Part shown: positions 1 to 9,584 of the stretch, piece by piece
Numbering within the stretch: position 1 is the first letter of the stretch
Layout of the letters: the number at the start of each line of letters is the position of its first letter
Origin: Candidatus Shapirobacteria bacterium
GTDB lineage: Bacteria; Patescibacteria; Microgenomatia; UBA12405
Direction: 5' to 3'
Length of the DNA: 33,875 bases
NCBI GenBank assembly: GCA_028710865.1
Contig: JAQTUF010000003.1
Span: 46,448-80,322 of the forward strand
The notes under the pieces: model-generated
What the model saw: the letters and a program-made list of their open reading frames with translations, nothing else
Told to the model about the DNA's origin: nothing
Databases searched by the model: none
Made by a program: the position numbers and the translations under genes

Positions 1-1
1 T

Positions 2-1033
2 ACTCAACCCGGCTTTTCTAAATATAAATACACTCTTATTGTTTATAAAGACTTAGAAACCGAAATAAAAAAAGATCTTGGTGATAATTTCAACTATGTC
101 TCCACCGATATTAAACATTATTCTATTTCTGAACAGTTATTTTTACCCTTCTTAATTTATAAACTTCACCCTAATCTAGTTCATTTTACCCATTTCAATA
201 AACCCATTTTCTATTTTGGTAAATCAGTTGTTACTATCCATGATCTAATTAAACACTTTTTTAAAGGTCGTCTTAATACCACCAAAAGTGCTTCCATTTA
301 TTGGATCAAACACTTCTTTTATTTAATTGTTACCAATATTGCTATTAAAACCAGTTATATTATTGTTCCTAGTGATTTTTGGAAAAATTATCTAATTGAT
401 AATTTTCACATTAACCCAAAAAAAATTACTATCACTTATGAAGCTGTTGATCCTAATTTTTTAGCCAAAATTGATAATCTTCAAAAGATCAAATCATACA
501 ATAAAAAAAATCCCTACATTATTTATACCGGTAACCTTTATCCTCACAAAAATGCCTCAATCATTATTGAGGCATTAACTAAGTTACCATTTTTAAGCTT
601 AAAAATTATTTGTGCTAGAAATTATTTTACCGACAGACTTCAACAATTAGTTAAAAAAAATAAACTAGTCAAAAGAGTTGAATTTTTGGGTTATATTCCC
701 GACGAAGAGTTTAAAGAAATATATTCTCAAAGTTTGGCTTTAGTTCACCCTTCATTTATGGAAGGTTTTAGTCTTACTGGTTTAGAGGCTATGGCTCTAA
801 ATTGTCCAGTTATTTCATCAAATCATAGTTGTCTACCAGAAATCTATCAAAATTCAGTTCTTTATTTTGACCCCAATAATGTCACTGATCTAGTTGATCA
901 AATTAAAAAACTTTACAAATCACCCAAACTTAGACAACAATTATTAAAATTAGGCCATCTTCAAGTAAAAAAATATTCTTGGAATAAAACTGCCAAACAA
1001 ACCTTTTCTGTTTATAAAAGTCTTTTAAAATGA
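2..1033 (+). CDS. GT4-family glycosyltransferase (5' end outside window)
   Basis: The reading frame is open from base 2, so the gene enters from outside the window and 343 residues are visible. It probably transfers a sugar from an activated donor to a growing surface glycan at the inner face of the membrane. Visible signs of a GT-B, GT4 enzyme are an IHDL segment near visible residue 80, the TGNLYPHKN segment near 175-184 that opens the donor-binding domain, and the E-x7-E motif (EGFSLTGLE) at visible residues 254-262. Its stop overlaps the next start as ATGA, so the two are probably translationally coupled. Acceptor and sugar cannot be read from sequence. The family call is firm; the role in polysaccharide synthesis rests on the neighbours. 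Confidence 0.88.
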   Translation, partial: TQPGFSKYKYTLIVYKDLETEIKKDLGDNFNYVSTDIKHYSISEQLFLPFLIYKLHPNLVHFTHFNKPIFYFGKSVVTIHDLIKHFFKGRLNTTKSASIYWIKHFFYLIVTNIAIKTSYIIVPSDFWKNYLIDNFHINPKKITITYEAVDPNFLAKIDNLQKIKSYNKKNPYIIYTGNLYPHKNASIIIEALTKLPFLSLKIICARNYFTDRLQQLVKKNKLVKRVEFLGYIPDEEFKEIYSQSLALVHPSFMEGFSLTGLEAMALNCPVISSNHSCLPEIYQNSVLYFDPNNVTDLVDQIKKLYKSPKLRQQLLKLGHLQVKKYSWNKTAKQTFSVYKSLLK

Positions 1034-2130
1034 AACACCCCAAAATTGCCATTTTTTATGATTGGTTAAACCAATGGGGAGGAGCTGAAAGAGTTTTATT
1101 AAATATTCTAAAAATATTTCCTAATTCTCCTGTCTATACCATTATCTATAATCCAAAAAAAACCAAATGGCTTCCTAAAAAAATTCAAGTTATTCCATCT
1201 ATATTAAATAGATTTTCTTTAACCAAAAAAAACAGTCTTTTCCACACTCCATTTTATGCCATTGCTTTAGAACAATTTGATTTTTCTCAATTTGATATTG
1301 TCATTTCTACTACTCAAATTAGTGGCCATTGTCTTTTAACTTCACCTAATACTCTTTTTATCTGTTATATGCACAATATCAATCGTTATGCTTATCAAAC
1401 CCCTCCTCAATTTAAATTTTTAAAACCCTTACTTAACATCTATAAAAAAACTGATTTTATTTATGGACAACGCCCAGATTACCTTCTTTGTAATTCCCAT
1501 ACTGTCCAACAAAGAATTTTAGATAATTACCACCGACCTAGCCAAATAATTTACCCAGGAGTCAATATAAATTTTTTCCACCCCAAACCAAAAACTACTT
1601 CAGAAAAATATTTTTTAGTAGTTTCTCGCCTTGTTAATCATAAAAGAATTGATTTAGCTATTAAAGCTTGTCATAAACTTGACCTAAAACTTATTATTGT
1701 TGGCCAAGGTCGTGACAAAAAACAGTTATTAAAACTTAAAACTAAATTAAAAGACCCCAATATTACTTTTATGGGTAAAATAAATGCTCAAAAACTTCTC
1801 TCTATTTATCAAAATTGCCAAGCTTTAATTTGTCCTCAAATTGAAGATTTTGGTCTCACTCCCTTAGAAGCCCAAGCTTGTGGAAAACCAGTTATTGCCC
1901 TAAAGAAAGGTGGTATTACTGAAACTGTAATTGACCAAAAAACTGGACTTTTTTTTGAAAAACAAACTGTTAAATCATTAATTCATATTCTTAAACAATT
2001 TCATTCAAAAGATTTTAAAAAACAAGATTGTATTGATAATGCCCAGAAATTTTCCAATGAAATTTTTATGTTAAAATTTAAAGAAGTTATCAACCAACTA
2101 TGGCAACAACACCAAACCATTATTTCGTAA
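1030..2130 (+). CDS. GT4-family glycosyltransferase
   Basis: A 366-residue cytoplasmic GT-B glycosyltransferase. The N-terminus carries the WGGAERV segment (about residues 16-22) common in GT4 enzymes that act on polysaccharide or O-antigen-like acceptors. The middle has SRLVNHKRID, the usual entry into the C-terminal Rossmann domain, and the donor-binding E-x7-E motif spans residues 272-280 (EDFGLTPLE), followed by CGKPVIA. Because a GDP-mannose-type nucleotidyltransferase follows and overlaps it by 31 bases, mannose is a reasonable guess for the donor, but this is inference. No membrane segments are seen. The start is fixed by the ATGA overlap with the upstream gene. Confidence 0.88.
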   Translation: MKHPKIAIFYDWLNQWGGAERVLLNILKIFPNSPVYTIIYNPKKTKWLPKKIQVIPSILNRFSLTKKNSLFHTPFYAIALEQFDFSQFDIVISTTQISGHCLLTSPNTLFICYMHNINRYAYQTPPQFKFLKPLLNIYKKTDFIYGQRPDYLLCNSHTVQQRILDNYHRPSQIIYPGVNINFFHPKPKTTSEKYFLVVSRLVNHKRIDLAIKACHKLDLKLIIVGQGRDKKQLLKLKTKLKDPNITFMGKINAQKLLSIYQNCQALICPQIEDFGLTPLEAQACGKPVIALKKGGITETVIDQKTGLFFEKQTVKSLIHILKQFHSKDFKKQDCIDNAQKFSNEIFMLKFKEVINQLWQQHQTIIS

Positions 2131-3188
2131 TTCTATGCGGCGGTACCGGACCACGCCTTTGGCCTCTTTCTCGAGCCAATCATCCCAAACAATTTTTAAG
2201 TTTATTTGGCAAAAAAACTTTATTAGAACAAACTCTTGATCGAGCCAAAAAAGTCTGTCCATCAAAAAACATTTTTATTGTCTCTAATCAAAAATATAAA
2301 GAAAAACTAGAAAAATTAATTAAAAATAAAATTCCCCAACAAAACTTTATATACGAACCAGCCAAAAAAAATACTGCCATGGCAATTATTTTGACTCTCA
2401 GTCATATTTACCAAACCGATCCTAATGCTATTATTACCACCAGTGCTGCCGATCAATACATCAAAAAAAATCTTAAATTCAAAAAAACTGTCAACAAAGC
2501 CTATGTTTTAGCCCAAAAATATCCCAATATTATTACCATTGGTATAAAAGCTACTTGGCCAAATCCATCTTTTGGCTACATTGTCCCTCAACAAAAAAGT
2601 TCTCAATATTCCAATGTCAGTTTTTTTATTGAAAAACCAGATAAAGATACTGCTGAAAAATTAATTAAAAAAAATAGTTTTTGGAATTCTGATATTCATA
2701 CCTTCAACATCAACACTATGATTGAAGAATTTAAAAAAATTCAACCAGAATATTTTGAATTTTTTGAAAAATTAATTAAAAATCCTAGTCAAAAAGAAAT
2801 AGAAAATATCTACCATAAGTCTCCAAATCTAAATATTAACCAAGCTATCTCCGAAAAATCGAAAAATATGATGGTTATTCCAGCCGAATTTGATTGGAGT
2901 GATGTTGGTGAATGGAAATCAATTTATAATCAGCTTGAAAAAAATATAAATGGAATTGCCCAATTAGATTCAACCACTCAATATTTAGAAGTTAATTCCA
3001 AAAACTGTCTTATTTCTGCTCCAAAAGATAAAATGATTGGTCTAGTTGATGTCAATAACTTAGCTATTATTGACACTCCAGATGCTCTATTAATTTGTAA
3101 TATAGCTCATGATGGTAGTTCTCGAGTCAGAGAAATAGTTTCTCAAATTGTCAAAAAGAAAAAATATAAAAAATATTTTCTAAAATAG
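2100..3188 (+). CDS. manC: Mannose-1-phosphate guanylyltransferase
   Basis: Makes GDP-mannose from mannose-1-phosphate and GTP in the cytoplasm, feeding the adjacent glycosyltransferases. The nucleotide-binding signature GGTGPRLWPLSR lies at residues 14-25 and is followed by HPKQFL. Further family marks are FIEKPD, the WNSDIHTF segment and DWSDVGEW near the active site. At 362 residues it is the short form: the C-terminal mannose-6-phosphate isomerase cupin of bifunctional ManC/AlgA proteins is absent. The start lies 31 bases inside the previous gene; no later Met would leave the signature intact, so the overlap is probably real. A related sugar nucleotidyltransferase specificity cannot be fully excluded. 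Confidence 0.9.
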   Translation: MATTPNHYFVILCGGTGPRLWPLSRANHPKQFLSLFGKKTLLEQTLDRAKKVCPSKNIFIVSNQKYKEKLEKLIKNKIPQQNFIYEPAKKNTAMAIILTLSHIYQTDPNAIITTSAADQYIKKNLKFKKTVNKAYVLAQKYPNIITIGIKATWPNPSFGYIVPQQKSSQYSNVSFFIEKPDKDTAEKLIKKNSFWNSDIHTFNINTMIEEFKKIQPEYFEFFEKLIKNPSQKEIENIYHKSPNLNINQAISEKSKNMMVIPAEFDWSDVGEWKSIYNQLEKNINGIAQLDSTTQYLEVNSKNCLISAPKDKMIGLVDVNNLAIIDTPDALLICNIAHDGSSRVREIVSQIVKKKKYKKYFLK

Positions 3189-3192
3189 AATA

Positions 3193-3831
3193 ATGAAAAA
3201 GACACTATTTGCCATCTTCAAAAGAACTATTGATATTATCTGTTCACTCACTCTTTTGATTATTTTTTCTCCAATTATATTAATCACTATGGTTTTAATT
3301 AAAACTGATTCACCAGGACCAATCTTCTTTAAACAAAAAAGAGTTGGCAAAAACAGCCATGAATTTTGGATGTATAAATTTCGTTCTATGTATATTGGTG
3401 ACAATGACAAAAGACTAAGAGAAAATTATCCAAAGCTTTGGAAAAAATATAAAGAAAGTGGTTGGAAATTAGAAATGTCCGAAGACCCCCGTATTACTCC
3501 TGTTGGTAAAAAAATTAGATCTCTAACCATTGATGAATTCCCCCAACTTATAAATGTTCTAAAAGGGGATATGAGTCTAATTGGTCCTAGAGCTTATCGA
3601 GAGGAAGAACTTCAAGAACAAGAAAAAAAATATCCTAAAACCAAAAAAAATATCAAAATTATTAGATCAGCTAAACCCGGTATTACTGGTGTTTGGCAAA
3701 CTTCTGGACGAAATGATATTTCCTTTGAACAACGAGCTCAAATGGATGCCGAATACATCCAAAAACAATCATTTTTAGAAGAGATTATCATTATTTTTAA
3801 AACTCCCATTTCTATGTTATCTCGCTGGTAA
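3193..3831 (+). CDS. Polyprenyl-phosphate sugar-1-phosphate transferase (bacterial sugar transferase family)
   Basis: Initiating membrane enzyme of surface glycan synthesis: this family moves a sugar-1-phosphate from a nucleotide sugar onto undecaprenyl phosphate. A single hydrophobic segment at about residues 14-36 is followed by the family block SPGPIFFKQKRVG, then KFRSM, then SLTIDEFPQLINVLKGDMS and IGPRAY, the catalytic core of the WcaJ/PglC-like class. At 212 residues it is the minimal catalytic form without the extra N-terminal helices of WcaJ. It lies 4 bases after manC. The transferred sugar is not predictable. With the two GT4 enzymes it forms a plausible initiation-plus-elongation set. 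Confidence 0.9.
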   Translation: MKKTLFAIFKRTIDIICSLTLLIIFSPIILITMVLIKTDSPGPIFFKQKRVGKNSHEFWMYKFRSMYIGDNDKRLRENYPKLWKKYKESGWKLEMSEDPRITPVGKKIRSLTIDEFPQLINVLKGDMSLIGPRAYREEELQEQEKKYPKTKKNIKIIRSAKPGITGVWQTSGRNDISFEQRAQMDAEYIQKQSFLEEIIIIFKTPISMLSRW

Positions 3832-3860
3832 TTATTTTTAATATTAGCTAAACTAATCTC

Positions 3861-5825
3861 ATGGATATAATAAATCTTAATCAGTCGCCACCAATTAACC
3901 CCAAAATTGAACCTTTAAAAAAAAGTTATAAAATTTTTGGAAAAATTAAAATAAATAAAAAAATCGTTTCAATTCTCTCTGTTATTTTAATAATAATTAC
4001 TGTTATTCTAACTATTTGCTTCTTTGTTTTTTTTATCCCCGGTAAAAAAATCATTAAACAAATTGAAATCGTTAAAAGTGAAGCTAATTTCATCCAACAA
4101 GCTATTAATGATAAAGATTTAGAAAAAGTTCAACAAGGTTTAACTAATATTAAAAACGATACTAAATCTATTGAATCAAATTACAAAAAAATGGGTTTAT
4201 TTAAAATAATCCCTGGGCTTAGAAAATATTATCAAGATGGACAAAGAGCCATCAATATTGTTTATGAAAGTATTGACACTGGAGAAATAGTTTTAAAGGC
4301 CATTGATCCCTACAAAGACTTTTTAGGTATCCAAGGTAGTGCTTCTAGTAGTACTCAAACCACCGAAGATAGAATTACTTTTTTAACCGAATCAATTGAA
4401 GGGTTAATTCCATATTTAGATAGTATTGAAACCAAAATTACTGATATTGACAATAATCTAAGTCAAATTGATATCAACCGATATCCTCAAAGTTATAAAG
4501 GAGTAGAAATAAGATCAAATATTTCAAAAGCTCAAGATATTGTTAGCCAAGTTAAAACTTTAATTAAAGACGATAAACCTCTCTTGTCAAAAGTATCCTG
4601 GCTTTTAGGTAAAGATAGCCCTCGTAAATATTTAATGATTTTTCAAAATGATGGTGAACTTAGACCTAGCGGTGGATTTTGGACAGCCTACAGTACCTTA
4701 ACTGTCAACAATGGCAAAGTCACCCCAGGTGTCGCCAGTAATATTTATGATCTTGATGATAAAATAAACAGCCGAGTACCTGCACCAAGATTAATTAAAA
4801 GTTACCATATTAATGTCCCTTATCTTAATCTTCGTGATAGTAATCTTTCTCCTGATTTTCCTACTGATGCTCAAATATTCTTAGAACAATATCTAAAAAC
4901 AACTGGAGGTAAAGGTAGTTTTGATGGTGTTATCGCTATTGATACTCAATTATTAGTCGATATGGTTAAAGTTTTAGGTAAATTAGATACTCGAGTTGGT
5001 ACTTTTACTGCTGACCCAGACAAACGTTGTGACGGCTGTCCCTCAATAATTTATGATTTACAATGGATGTCGGGACGTCCTCGCGACTACATCGAACCCA
5101 ATCGAAAAGATTTTATGAATCCATTAATGTCCGCCTTGCTAACTAATGTCATGGGTTCAGAAAAATCAAAAATGGCTTCTTTAATTCAAGCCTTCTTTAA
5201 AAATATAAACGAAAAACATATAATGACCTATTTCCCAGATTCAGAAATGCAAAATATAGGGAATTTAGCCAATATTACCGGTAAAATAATTGATGTTGAT
5301 AAAAATACTGATTATTTTCATCTAAATGATGCCAACTTTGCTAGTGCTAAAAGTAATATTTTTATCACTCAAAAAATTAAACACAATATAACTATTAAAA
5401 ATGGAGTCGCCCAACATAAAATTTCAGTTACTTATATTAATCCAACCGCAGCCTCAAATTGTAACTTAGAGAAAGGGGATCTTTGTCTTAATGCATCTCA
5501 ATATCGTGATTTGTTCCGATTCTATGTCCCTATTGGATCAAAACTTATAAAAATGACCGGATCAGAAATAGATCCAGTTCAATATGAAGAACTCAATAAA
5601 CAAGTTTTTGAAGGTTTTTATGGTGATAAATATCCTCTTTATCCCAAATCTAATCTTATAACCTCTATTGAATACACCTCAGGAGCCACTATTGGTTCAA
5701 CTTATACTTTAATTCTTCAAAAACAACCAGGAACTAAGGCAGTTGAGTATGAATTAACTATAAATGGTAAAAAACAACCTGAATTTCAATGGGCAGCTGA
5801 CAAAACTATTAAATTATCCTTATAA
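3861..5825 (+). CDS. DUF4012 domain membrane protein
   Basis: A 654-residue protein with a short basic cytoplasmic N-terminus, one strong transmembrane helix at about residues 35-59, and a large outward-facing remainder. The LMIFQNDGELRPSGGFW segment is the hallmark of DUF4012 proteins, which are frequent in CPR bacteria and Actinobacteria and tend to sit beside polysaccharide genes. Function is unknown; related folds include LytR-CpsA-Psr phosphotransferases, so attachment of glycan to the cell surface is one possibility (inference). Four Cys occur in two pairs: an RCDGC segment in the middle and a CNLEKGDLC segment near the C-terminal third, possible disulfides outside the membrane. recO begins on the base after its stop. 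Confidence 0.85.
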   Translation: MDIINLNQSPPINPKIEPLKKSYKIFGKIKINKKIVSILSVILIIITVILTICFFVFFIPGKKIIKQIEIVKSEANFIQQAINDKDLEKVQQGLTNIKNDTKSIESNYKKMGLFKIIPGLRKYYQDGQRAINIVYESIDTGEIVLKAIDPYKDFLGIQGSASSSTQTTEDRITFLTESIEGLIPYLDSIETKITDIDNNLSQIDINRYPQSYKGVEIRSNISKAQDIVSQVKTLIKDDKPLLSKVSWLLGKDSPRKYLMIFQNDGELRPSGGFWTAYSTLTVNNGKVTPGVASNIYDLDDKINSRVPAPRLIKSYHINVPYLNLRDSNLSPDFPTDAQIFLEQYLKTTGGKGSFDGVIAIDTQLLVDMVKVLGKLDTRVGTFTADPDKRCDGCPSIIYDLQWMSGRPRDYIEPNRKDFMNPLMSALLTNVMGSEKSKMASLIQAFFKNINEKHIMTYFPDSEMQNIGNLANITGKIIDVDKNTDYFHLNDANFASAKSNIFITQKIKHNITIKNGVAQHKISVTYINPTAASNCNLEKGDLCLNASQYRDLFRFYVPIGSKLIKMTGSEIDPVQYEELNKQVFEGFYGDKYPLYPKSNLITSIEYTSGATIGSTYTLILQKQPGTKAVEYELTINGKKQPEFQWAADKTIKLSL

Positions 5826-6386
5826 ATGGATAAATACAAAAGCACAGAGTGCATTGTCATTAACCACCGCAATCTAAAAGAAACTGATAGTTTAGTTACT
5901 CTTTTAACTCCTAGAAATGGCAAAATAGTCGCTCTGGCCAAAGGTGTCAAGAGTATTAAAAGCAGTCGTCTTGGCAGTCTCCAATTAGGTAATATAATAA
6001 AGGTTCATCTTTATCAAAAAAACGATTTTGCATGGATTTCAGAAGCCCAAACCATCAATCAATTTCTCCAAACCCCAAAAAGTTTAACTCAACTTAATCT
6101 TTTATTTTATTTTTTAGAAATTATCAACCAATTTATTGCCGAAAACCAGCAAATAGAAAATATTTATCAAATTTCTAAAAATATTATTGAATCAATCAAT
6201 AAAAATTTAGTCAACCGTTATATTGAAAATGAAATCAAATTACTAGAAGTATTAGGCTTTGGTGTCCCACTAGAAATTAAAACTAATTTTTTAAAAAAAG
6301 ATTATAAAACCAGTCAAAGTCTAATTAAAAAATTCTTTGAATCAATTATTGAAAAACCCCTAGAAAGCAATAAGCTTTTTAAGTAA
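5826..6386 (+). CDS. recO: DNA repair protein RecO (short form)
   Basis: Recombination mediator that helps load RecA on SSB-coated DNA in the RecFOR pathway. The N-terminal OB-fold is recognisable: ECIVINHRNLKETDSLVTLLT, then GKIVALAKGVKS and a SRLGSLQLGN segment. At 186 residues it is shorter than the usual 230-250, and the C-terminal zinc Cys cluster of many RecO proteins is missing. The rest is a helical domain with little conservation. The start immediately follows the upstream stop. Its place at the end of a polysaccharide operon and before glyQS is probably genomic compaction, not shared function. Confidence 0.8.
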   Translation: MDKYKSTECIVINHRNLKETDSLVTLLTPRNGKIVALAKGVKSIKSSRLGSLQLGNIIKVHLYQKNDFAWISEAQTINQFLQTPKSLTQLNLLFYFLEIINQFIAENQQIENIYQISKNIIESINKNLVNRYIENEIKLLEVLGFGVPLEIKTNFLKKDYKTSQSLIKKFFESIIEKPLESNKLFK

Positions 6387-6394
6387 TCTCAGGT

Positions 6395-6400
6395 TATAAT
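6395..6400 (+). promoter_or_regulatory. -10 element upstream of glyQS (leaderless arrangement)
   Basis: A perfect TATAAT lies 5 bases before the glyQS ATG. Transcription usually starts 6-7 bases after the -10 hexamer, so the mRNA would begin at or next to the start codon. No clear -35 is seen. Confidence 0.5.
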
Positions 6401-6405
6401 AATTC

Positions 6406-7740
6406 ATGGCAGAAAAAAATCAAACTGATCTTGTTAGCAAAATTGTTAGCCTTTGTAAAAGAAGGGGAATAGTTTTTCAAAATTCAGAAATCTATGGTGG
6501 TGTTCAAGGTTTCTATGATTATGGTCCAGTTGGATCACTCATGAAAATGAATTGGAAAAATCTTTGGTGGACTGACAATGTCATTCGTCGCCGAGATGTT
6601 GTTGGTATTGATGGTGCTATTATTACTCACCCACAAGTCTGGAAAGCTTCTGGTCATGTCAAAAATTTTGCCGATATTATGGTTGAATGTAAAAAATGTC
6701 ATAAACGATTTCGACCTGATTTGTTAGATGATCAAACTAAGTGTCCTGAATGTGGTGGTCAATTTACTCAAGGTCGTAAATATAATATATTATTTGAAAC
6801 CGAAATTGGAGTTATTGAAGGTGAAAAACAACATGCCTATTTAAGAGGAGAGGCCTGTCAAACTATTTATTTAGACTTTAAAAACATCATTGACTCTACC
6901 CGTATCCAAATTCCTTTTGGTATTGCTCAAATTGGAAAAGCTTTTAGAAATGAAATTACTCCCAAAAACTTTTTATATCGTACTCGTGAGTTTGAACAAT
7001 GGGATATTCAATATTTTGTCAATCCCAAAGATATGGATAAATGGTATGAATATTGGAAAGAAACCCGAATGACTTGGTATCAAAAAATGTTTAATAATCC
7101 AAAAAATTTAAGATTCCGTCAACATGAAAAAGATGAATTAGCTTTCTATGCCAAAAAAGCTTTTGATATCGAATATAATGCTCCTTGGGGTTGGGCTGAA
7201 ATGGAAGGAATTCACTGGCGTTCTGATTATGATTTAACTCAACATGCCAAATTTAGTGGTCAAGATTTAAATTATATCGACCCAATTACTCACGAAAAAT
7301 ATATCCCTCACATTACTGAAACCTCTGGTGGGGTCGATCGTAGTTTTTTCTTTTTACTTCTCGATGCCTATACTGAAGAAGAGGTCAAAACAGGAGATAC
7401 TCGTACTGTTTTAAAAATTAATCCTCAAATTTCTGCCTACAAAATGGCCATTTTTCCACTTGCTGCCAATAAACCAGAATTAATTGATAAAGCTGAAAAA
7501 CTTTATAAAACCCTCTCATCCAAATATTCTATTGATTGGGATGATAGTAGTAATATTGGTAAAAAATATCGCCGTCAAGACGAAATTGGTACACCATGGT
7601 GTACTGTCGTTGATTATCAAACACTAGAAGATAATACTGTTTCTATTCGAGACCGAAATACTATGAAACAAATTCGTCTCGACATTGATAAAATTGACAC
7701 CTGGCTCGAAAAGAAGTTAAATAATAATTATGAAAAATAA
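6406..7740 (+). CDS. glyQS: Glycyl-tRNA synthetase, single-chain dimeric type
   Basis: Class II synthetase charging tRNA-Gly. N-terminal signature FQNSEIYGGVQGFYDYGPVG, then a zinc-type insert with CKKC and CPEC near residues 94-116, class II motif 2 around RNEITPKNFLYRTREFEQ, and a C-terminal anticodon-binding domain from about residue 340. At 444 residues it matches the eukaryote/archaea-like alpha2 type, not the alpha2beta2 bacterial GlyQ/GlyS pair. Translation probably starts leaderless from the TATAAT 5 bases upstream. Its last 11 bases overlap the next gene. Confidence 0.96.
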   Translation: MAEKNQTDLVSKIVSLCKRRGIVFQNSEIYGGVQGFYDYGPVGSLMKMNWKNLWWTDNVIRRRDVVGIDGAIITHPQVWKASGHVKNFADIMVECKKCHKRFRPDLLDDQTKCPECGGQFTQGRKYNILFETEIGVIEGEKQHAYLRGEACQTIYLDFKNIIDSTRIQIPFGIAQIGKAFRNEITPKNFLYRTREFEQWDIQYFVNPKDMDKWYEYWKETRMTWYQKMFNNPKNLRFRQHEKDELAFYAKKAFDIEYNAPWGWAEMEGIHWRSDYDLTQHAKFSGQDLNYIDPITHEKYIPHITETSGGVDRSFFFLLLDAYTEEEVKTGDTRTVLKINPQISAYKMAIFPLAANKPELIDKAEKLYKTLSSKYSIDWDDSSNIGKKYRRQDEIGTPWCTVVDYQTLEDNTVSIRDRNTMKQIRLDIDKIDTWLEKKLNNNYEK

Positions 7741-8449
7741 AATCGTTTTATACTCAGCTATCGGCATTGGAATTTTAATTGTTATTACTATTGTTATGGT
7801 AATAGTTAGTAAGAATAAAATTAATTCTTCAAAAAACACTACTACTAATTTATCTACCGATTCTAATGAAGAGCTAATTCTTAATGATGCTGAAAAACCT
7901 TATATCAATCTTATTCCCCAATCAGATGGCCATCGTCTAACTTTAAAAATTACTAATATCCCTCAATCTATAACCGAAGTTGAATATGACCTTATTTATA
8001 GTGCCCAAGATGAAGATTTAGAAATAGAAAAAGGTGTTGGTGGTACGGCTAAAATTGAAGGTTCTTCTCTTGAAAGAGAGCTGCTTTTAGGCACTGAAAG
8101 CTGCACTAATGGTTGTAAATATAAATATGATGAAGGTATCACTGGCGGCACTTTAACTCTAAATTTTACTAATAATGATGGTAAATCAGCTCTCTATGAA
8201 GCCCCATTTGTTTTTAAAAGCTCAGCTAATATTAATAAAGACGGCGGTCTTAGTTTAAAAACTGAAAATTTAAACATTAAAGCCTCTATTTCTTCAAAAA
8301 ATGATTATTTTATTCTAATTAAGAATTACCCAGAGGTCTATTCAATTTTCTCCAGTGGCAACGGCTCAGGTAAAGTTTTATCGATTACTCCAGAAACTGT
8401 CACTAAGGAAAATACCAACCTTGTAACCGGCGATTATTCCATTAACTAA
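7730..8449 (+). CDS. Membrane-anchored hypothetical protein
   Basis: I do not recognise this 239-residue protein. It has a short N-terminus, one transmembrane helix at about residues 5-27, a Ser/Thr/Asn-rich linker, and a beta-rich soluble part probably outside the membrane. There is one Cys pair (CTNGC, about residues 122-126) that could form a disulfide. No catalytic motif is visible. It starts 11 bases inside glyQS and its stop shares bases with the rsmH start (TAATG), so it is co-transcribed with the head of the division cluster. A role in the envelope is inferred from topology and position only. Confidence 0.7.
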   Translation: MKNKIVLYSAIGIGILIVITIVMVIVSKNKINSSKNTTTNLSTDSNEELILNDAEKPYINLIPQSDGHRLTLKITNIPQSITEVEYDLIYSAQDEDLEIEKGVGGTAKIEGSSLERELLLGTESCTNGCKYKYDEGITGGTLTLNFTNNDGKSALYEAPFVFKSSANINKDGGLSLKTENLNIKASISSKNDYFILIKNYPEVYSIFSSGNGSGKVLSITPETVTKENTNLVTGDYSIN

Positions 8450-9333
8450 TGAATTATCATCAACCGGTTTTGATTAAAGAAACTCTTAATCTTCTTGATA
8501 TAAAACCCAAATCTATCTATGTTGATGCTACTCTAGGCAATGGCGGTCACACTTTAGAAATTCTCAAACTTGGAGGTATAGTTTATGGTATTGACCAAGA
8601 CCCCATTAATATAGATATTGCCACCAAACGTATCCAAGACGCTAAACTAAATTCAAATTTTATCCCTATTCACTCAAACTTCAATCAGCTAGAAAAAATT
8701 ATCACTTCTGTCATCAAACAAAAAATTGATGGTTTATTAGTAGATTTAGGTCTTAGTAAAAATCAACAAATATCACAAAATAGGGGCTTTTCTTTTAATG
8801 ATTCCACTTCACTCGACATGCGCCTTGATAAAGATTCCGACCAAACCAATGCTGAAGAAATAATTAATACTGGTTCTTATGACGAACTTTATGAAATTTT
8901 TTCCAAAAATTGTCAAGAACTCTATAGTAAACCGCTTATCCAAAAAATTATTGTCGAAAGACAAAAAAAACCCATTACTGATGCTAAAAGATTAGCTGAT
9001 ATTATTAGAGATTATTATTTTCAAAATAAAATAAGAACTAAAACTGACCCTAGTACTAAAATATTTTTAGGTCTCAAAATCGCTGTCAATCAAGAATTCA
9101 ACAATCTTAGACAAATTTTATTTCAAAGTCTAAATTCAATAAAATCAAACGGAACAGCTTGCTTTATTAGTTTTCACTCAGGCGAAGACAGAATTATTAA
9201 ACAATTTATAAAATCTAGCTTTCTACAAAAAAAGATATTTTCTGTCTCCAAAGCTGTCCATCCATCGTTTTCAGAAGTAAAACTTAATCCTTTATCTCGC
9301 TCATCCATCCTTAGATCGTATAAAATAGTTTAA
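8449..9333 (+). CDS. rsmH: 16S rRNA (cytosine-1402-N4)-methyltransferase
   Basis: AdoMet-dependent methyltransferase (MraW) that modifies C1402 of 16S rRNA and classically opens the dcw cluster. The N-terminus YHQPVLIKE and the AdoMet loop DATLGNGGHT (residues 26-35) are diagnostic, as are GLLVDLGLS, the NRGFSFN/LDMR block and ISFHSGEDRIIKQF near the C-terminus. Length 294 is normal. It overlaps its upstream and downstream neighbours by one base each. No MraZ gene precedes it. Confidence 0.96.
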   Translation: MNYHQPVLIKETLNLLDIKPKSIYVDATLGNGGHTLEILKLGGIVYGIDQDPINIDIATKRIQDAKLNSNFIPIHSNFNQLEKIITSVIKQKIDGLLVDLGLSKNQQISQNRGFSFNDSTSLDMRLDKDSDQTNAEEIINTGSYDELYEIFSKNCQELYSKPLIQKIIVERQKKPITDAKRLADIIRDYYFQNKIRTKTDPSTKIFLGLKIAVNQEFNNLRQILFQSLNSIKSNGTACFISFHSGEDRIIKQFIKSSFLQKKIFSVSKAVHPSFSEVKLNPLSRSSILRSYKIV

Positions 9334-9584
9334 TGCCAAAAATATTCAACTATATTCTCTTCACTTCCATCTTAATTCAAGTACTTTTTTCTTTTTTTTA
9401 TTCCAGTGAAATTATCAACCAAAACAACCAGCTTTATCAAAACCAACAAGAATACCAAGAATTAAAAATTGAAAATCAAAATTTAGAAAAAATTTTTTCC
9501 AATCTAAGTTCAATTCATCATTTAACTCAAGAAAATCAAAATAAAAATCTTAATTTTATAAACCAAAAAATAAATTTGAAATGA
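9333..9584 (+). CDS. FtsL-like division protein
   Basis: An 83-residue protein with a transmembrane helix at about residues 5-23 followed by a Gln/Asn/Leu-rich coiled coil. That topology and the position between rsmH and ftsI are those of FtsL, which joins FtsQ and FtsB-type proteins to activate FtsW-FtsI. Sequence conservation in FtsL is too low for a motif-based call, so the assignment is by size, topology and synteny. It overlaps rsmH by one base and ftsI by four (ATGA). Confidence 0.65.
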   Translation: MPKIFNYILFTSILIQVLFSFFYSSEIINQNNQLYQNQQEYQELKIENQNLEKIFSNLSSIHHLTQENQNKNLNFINQKINLK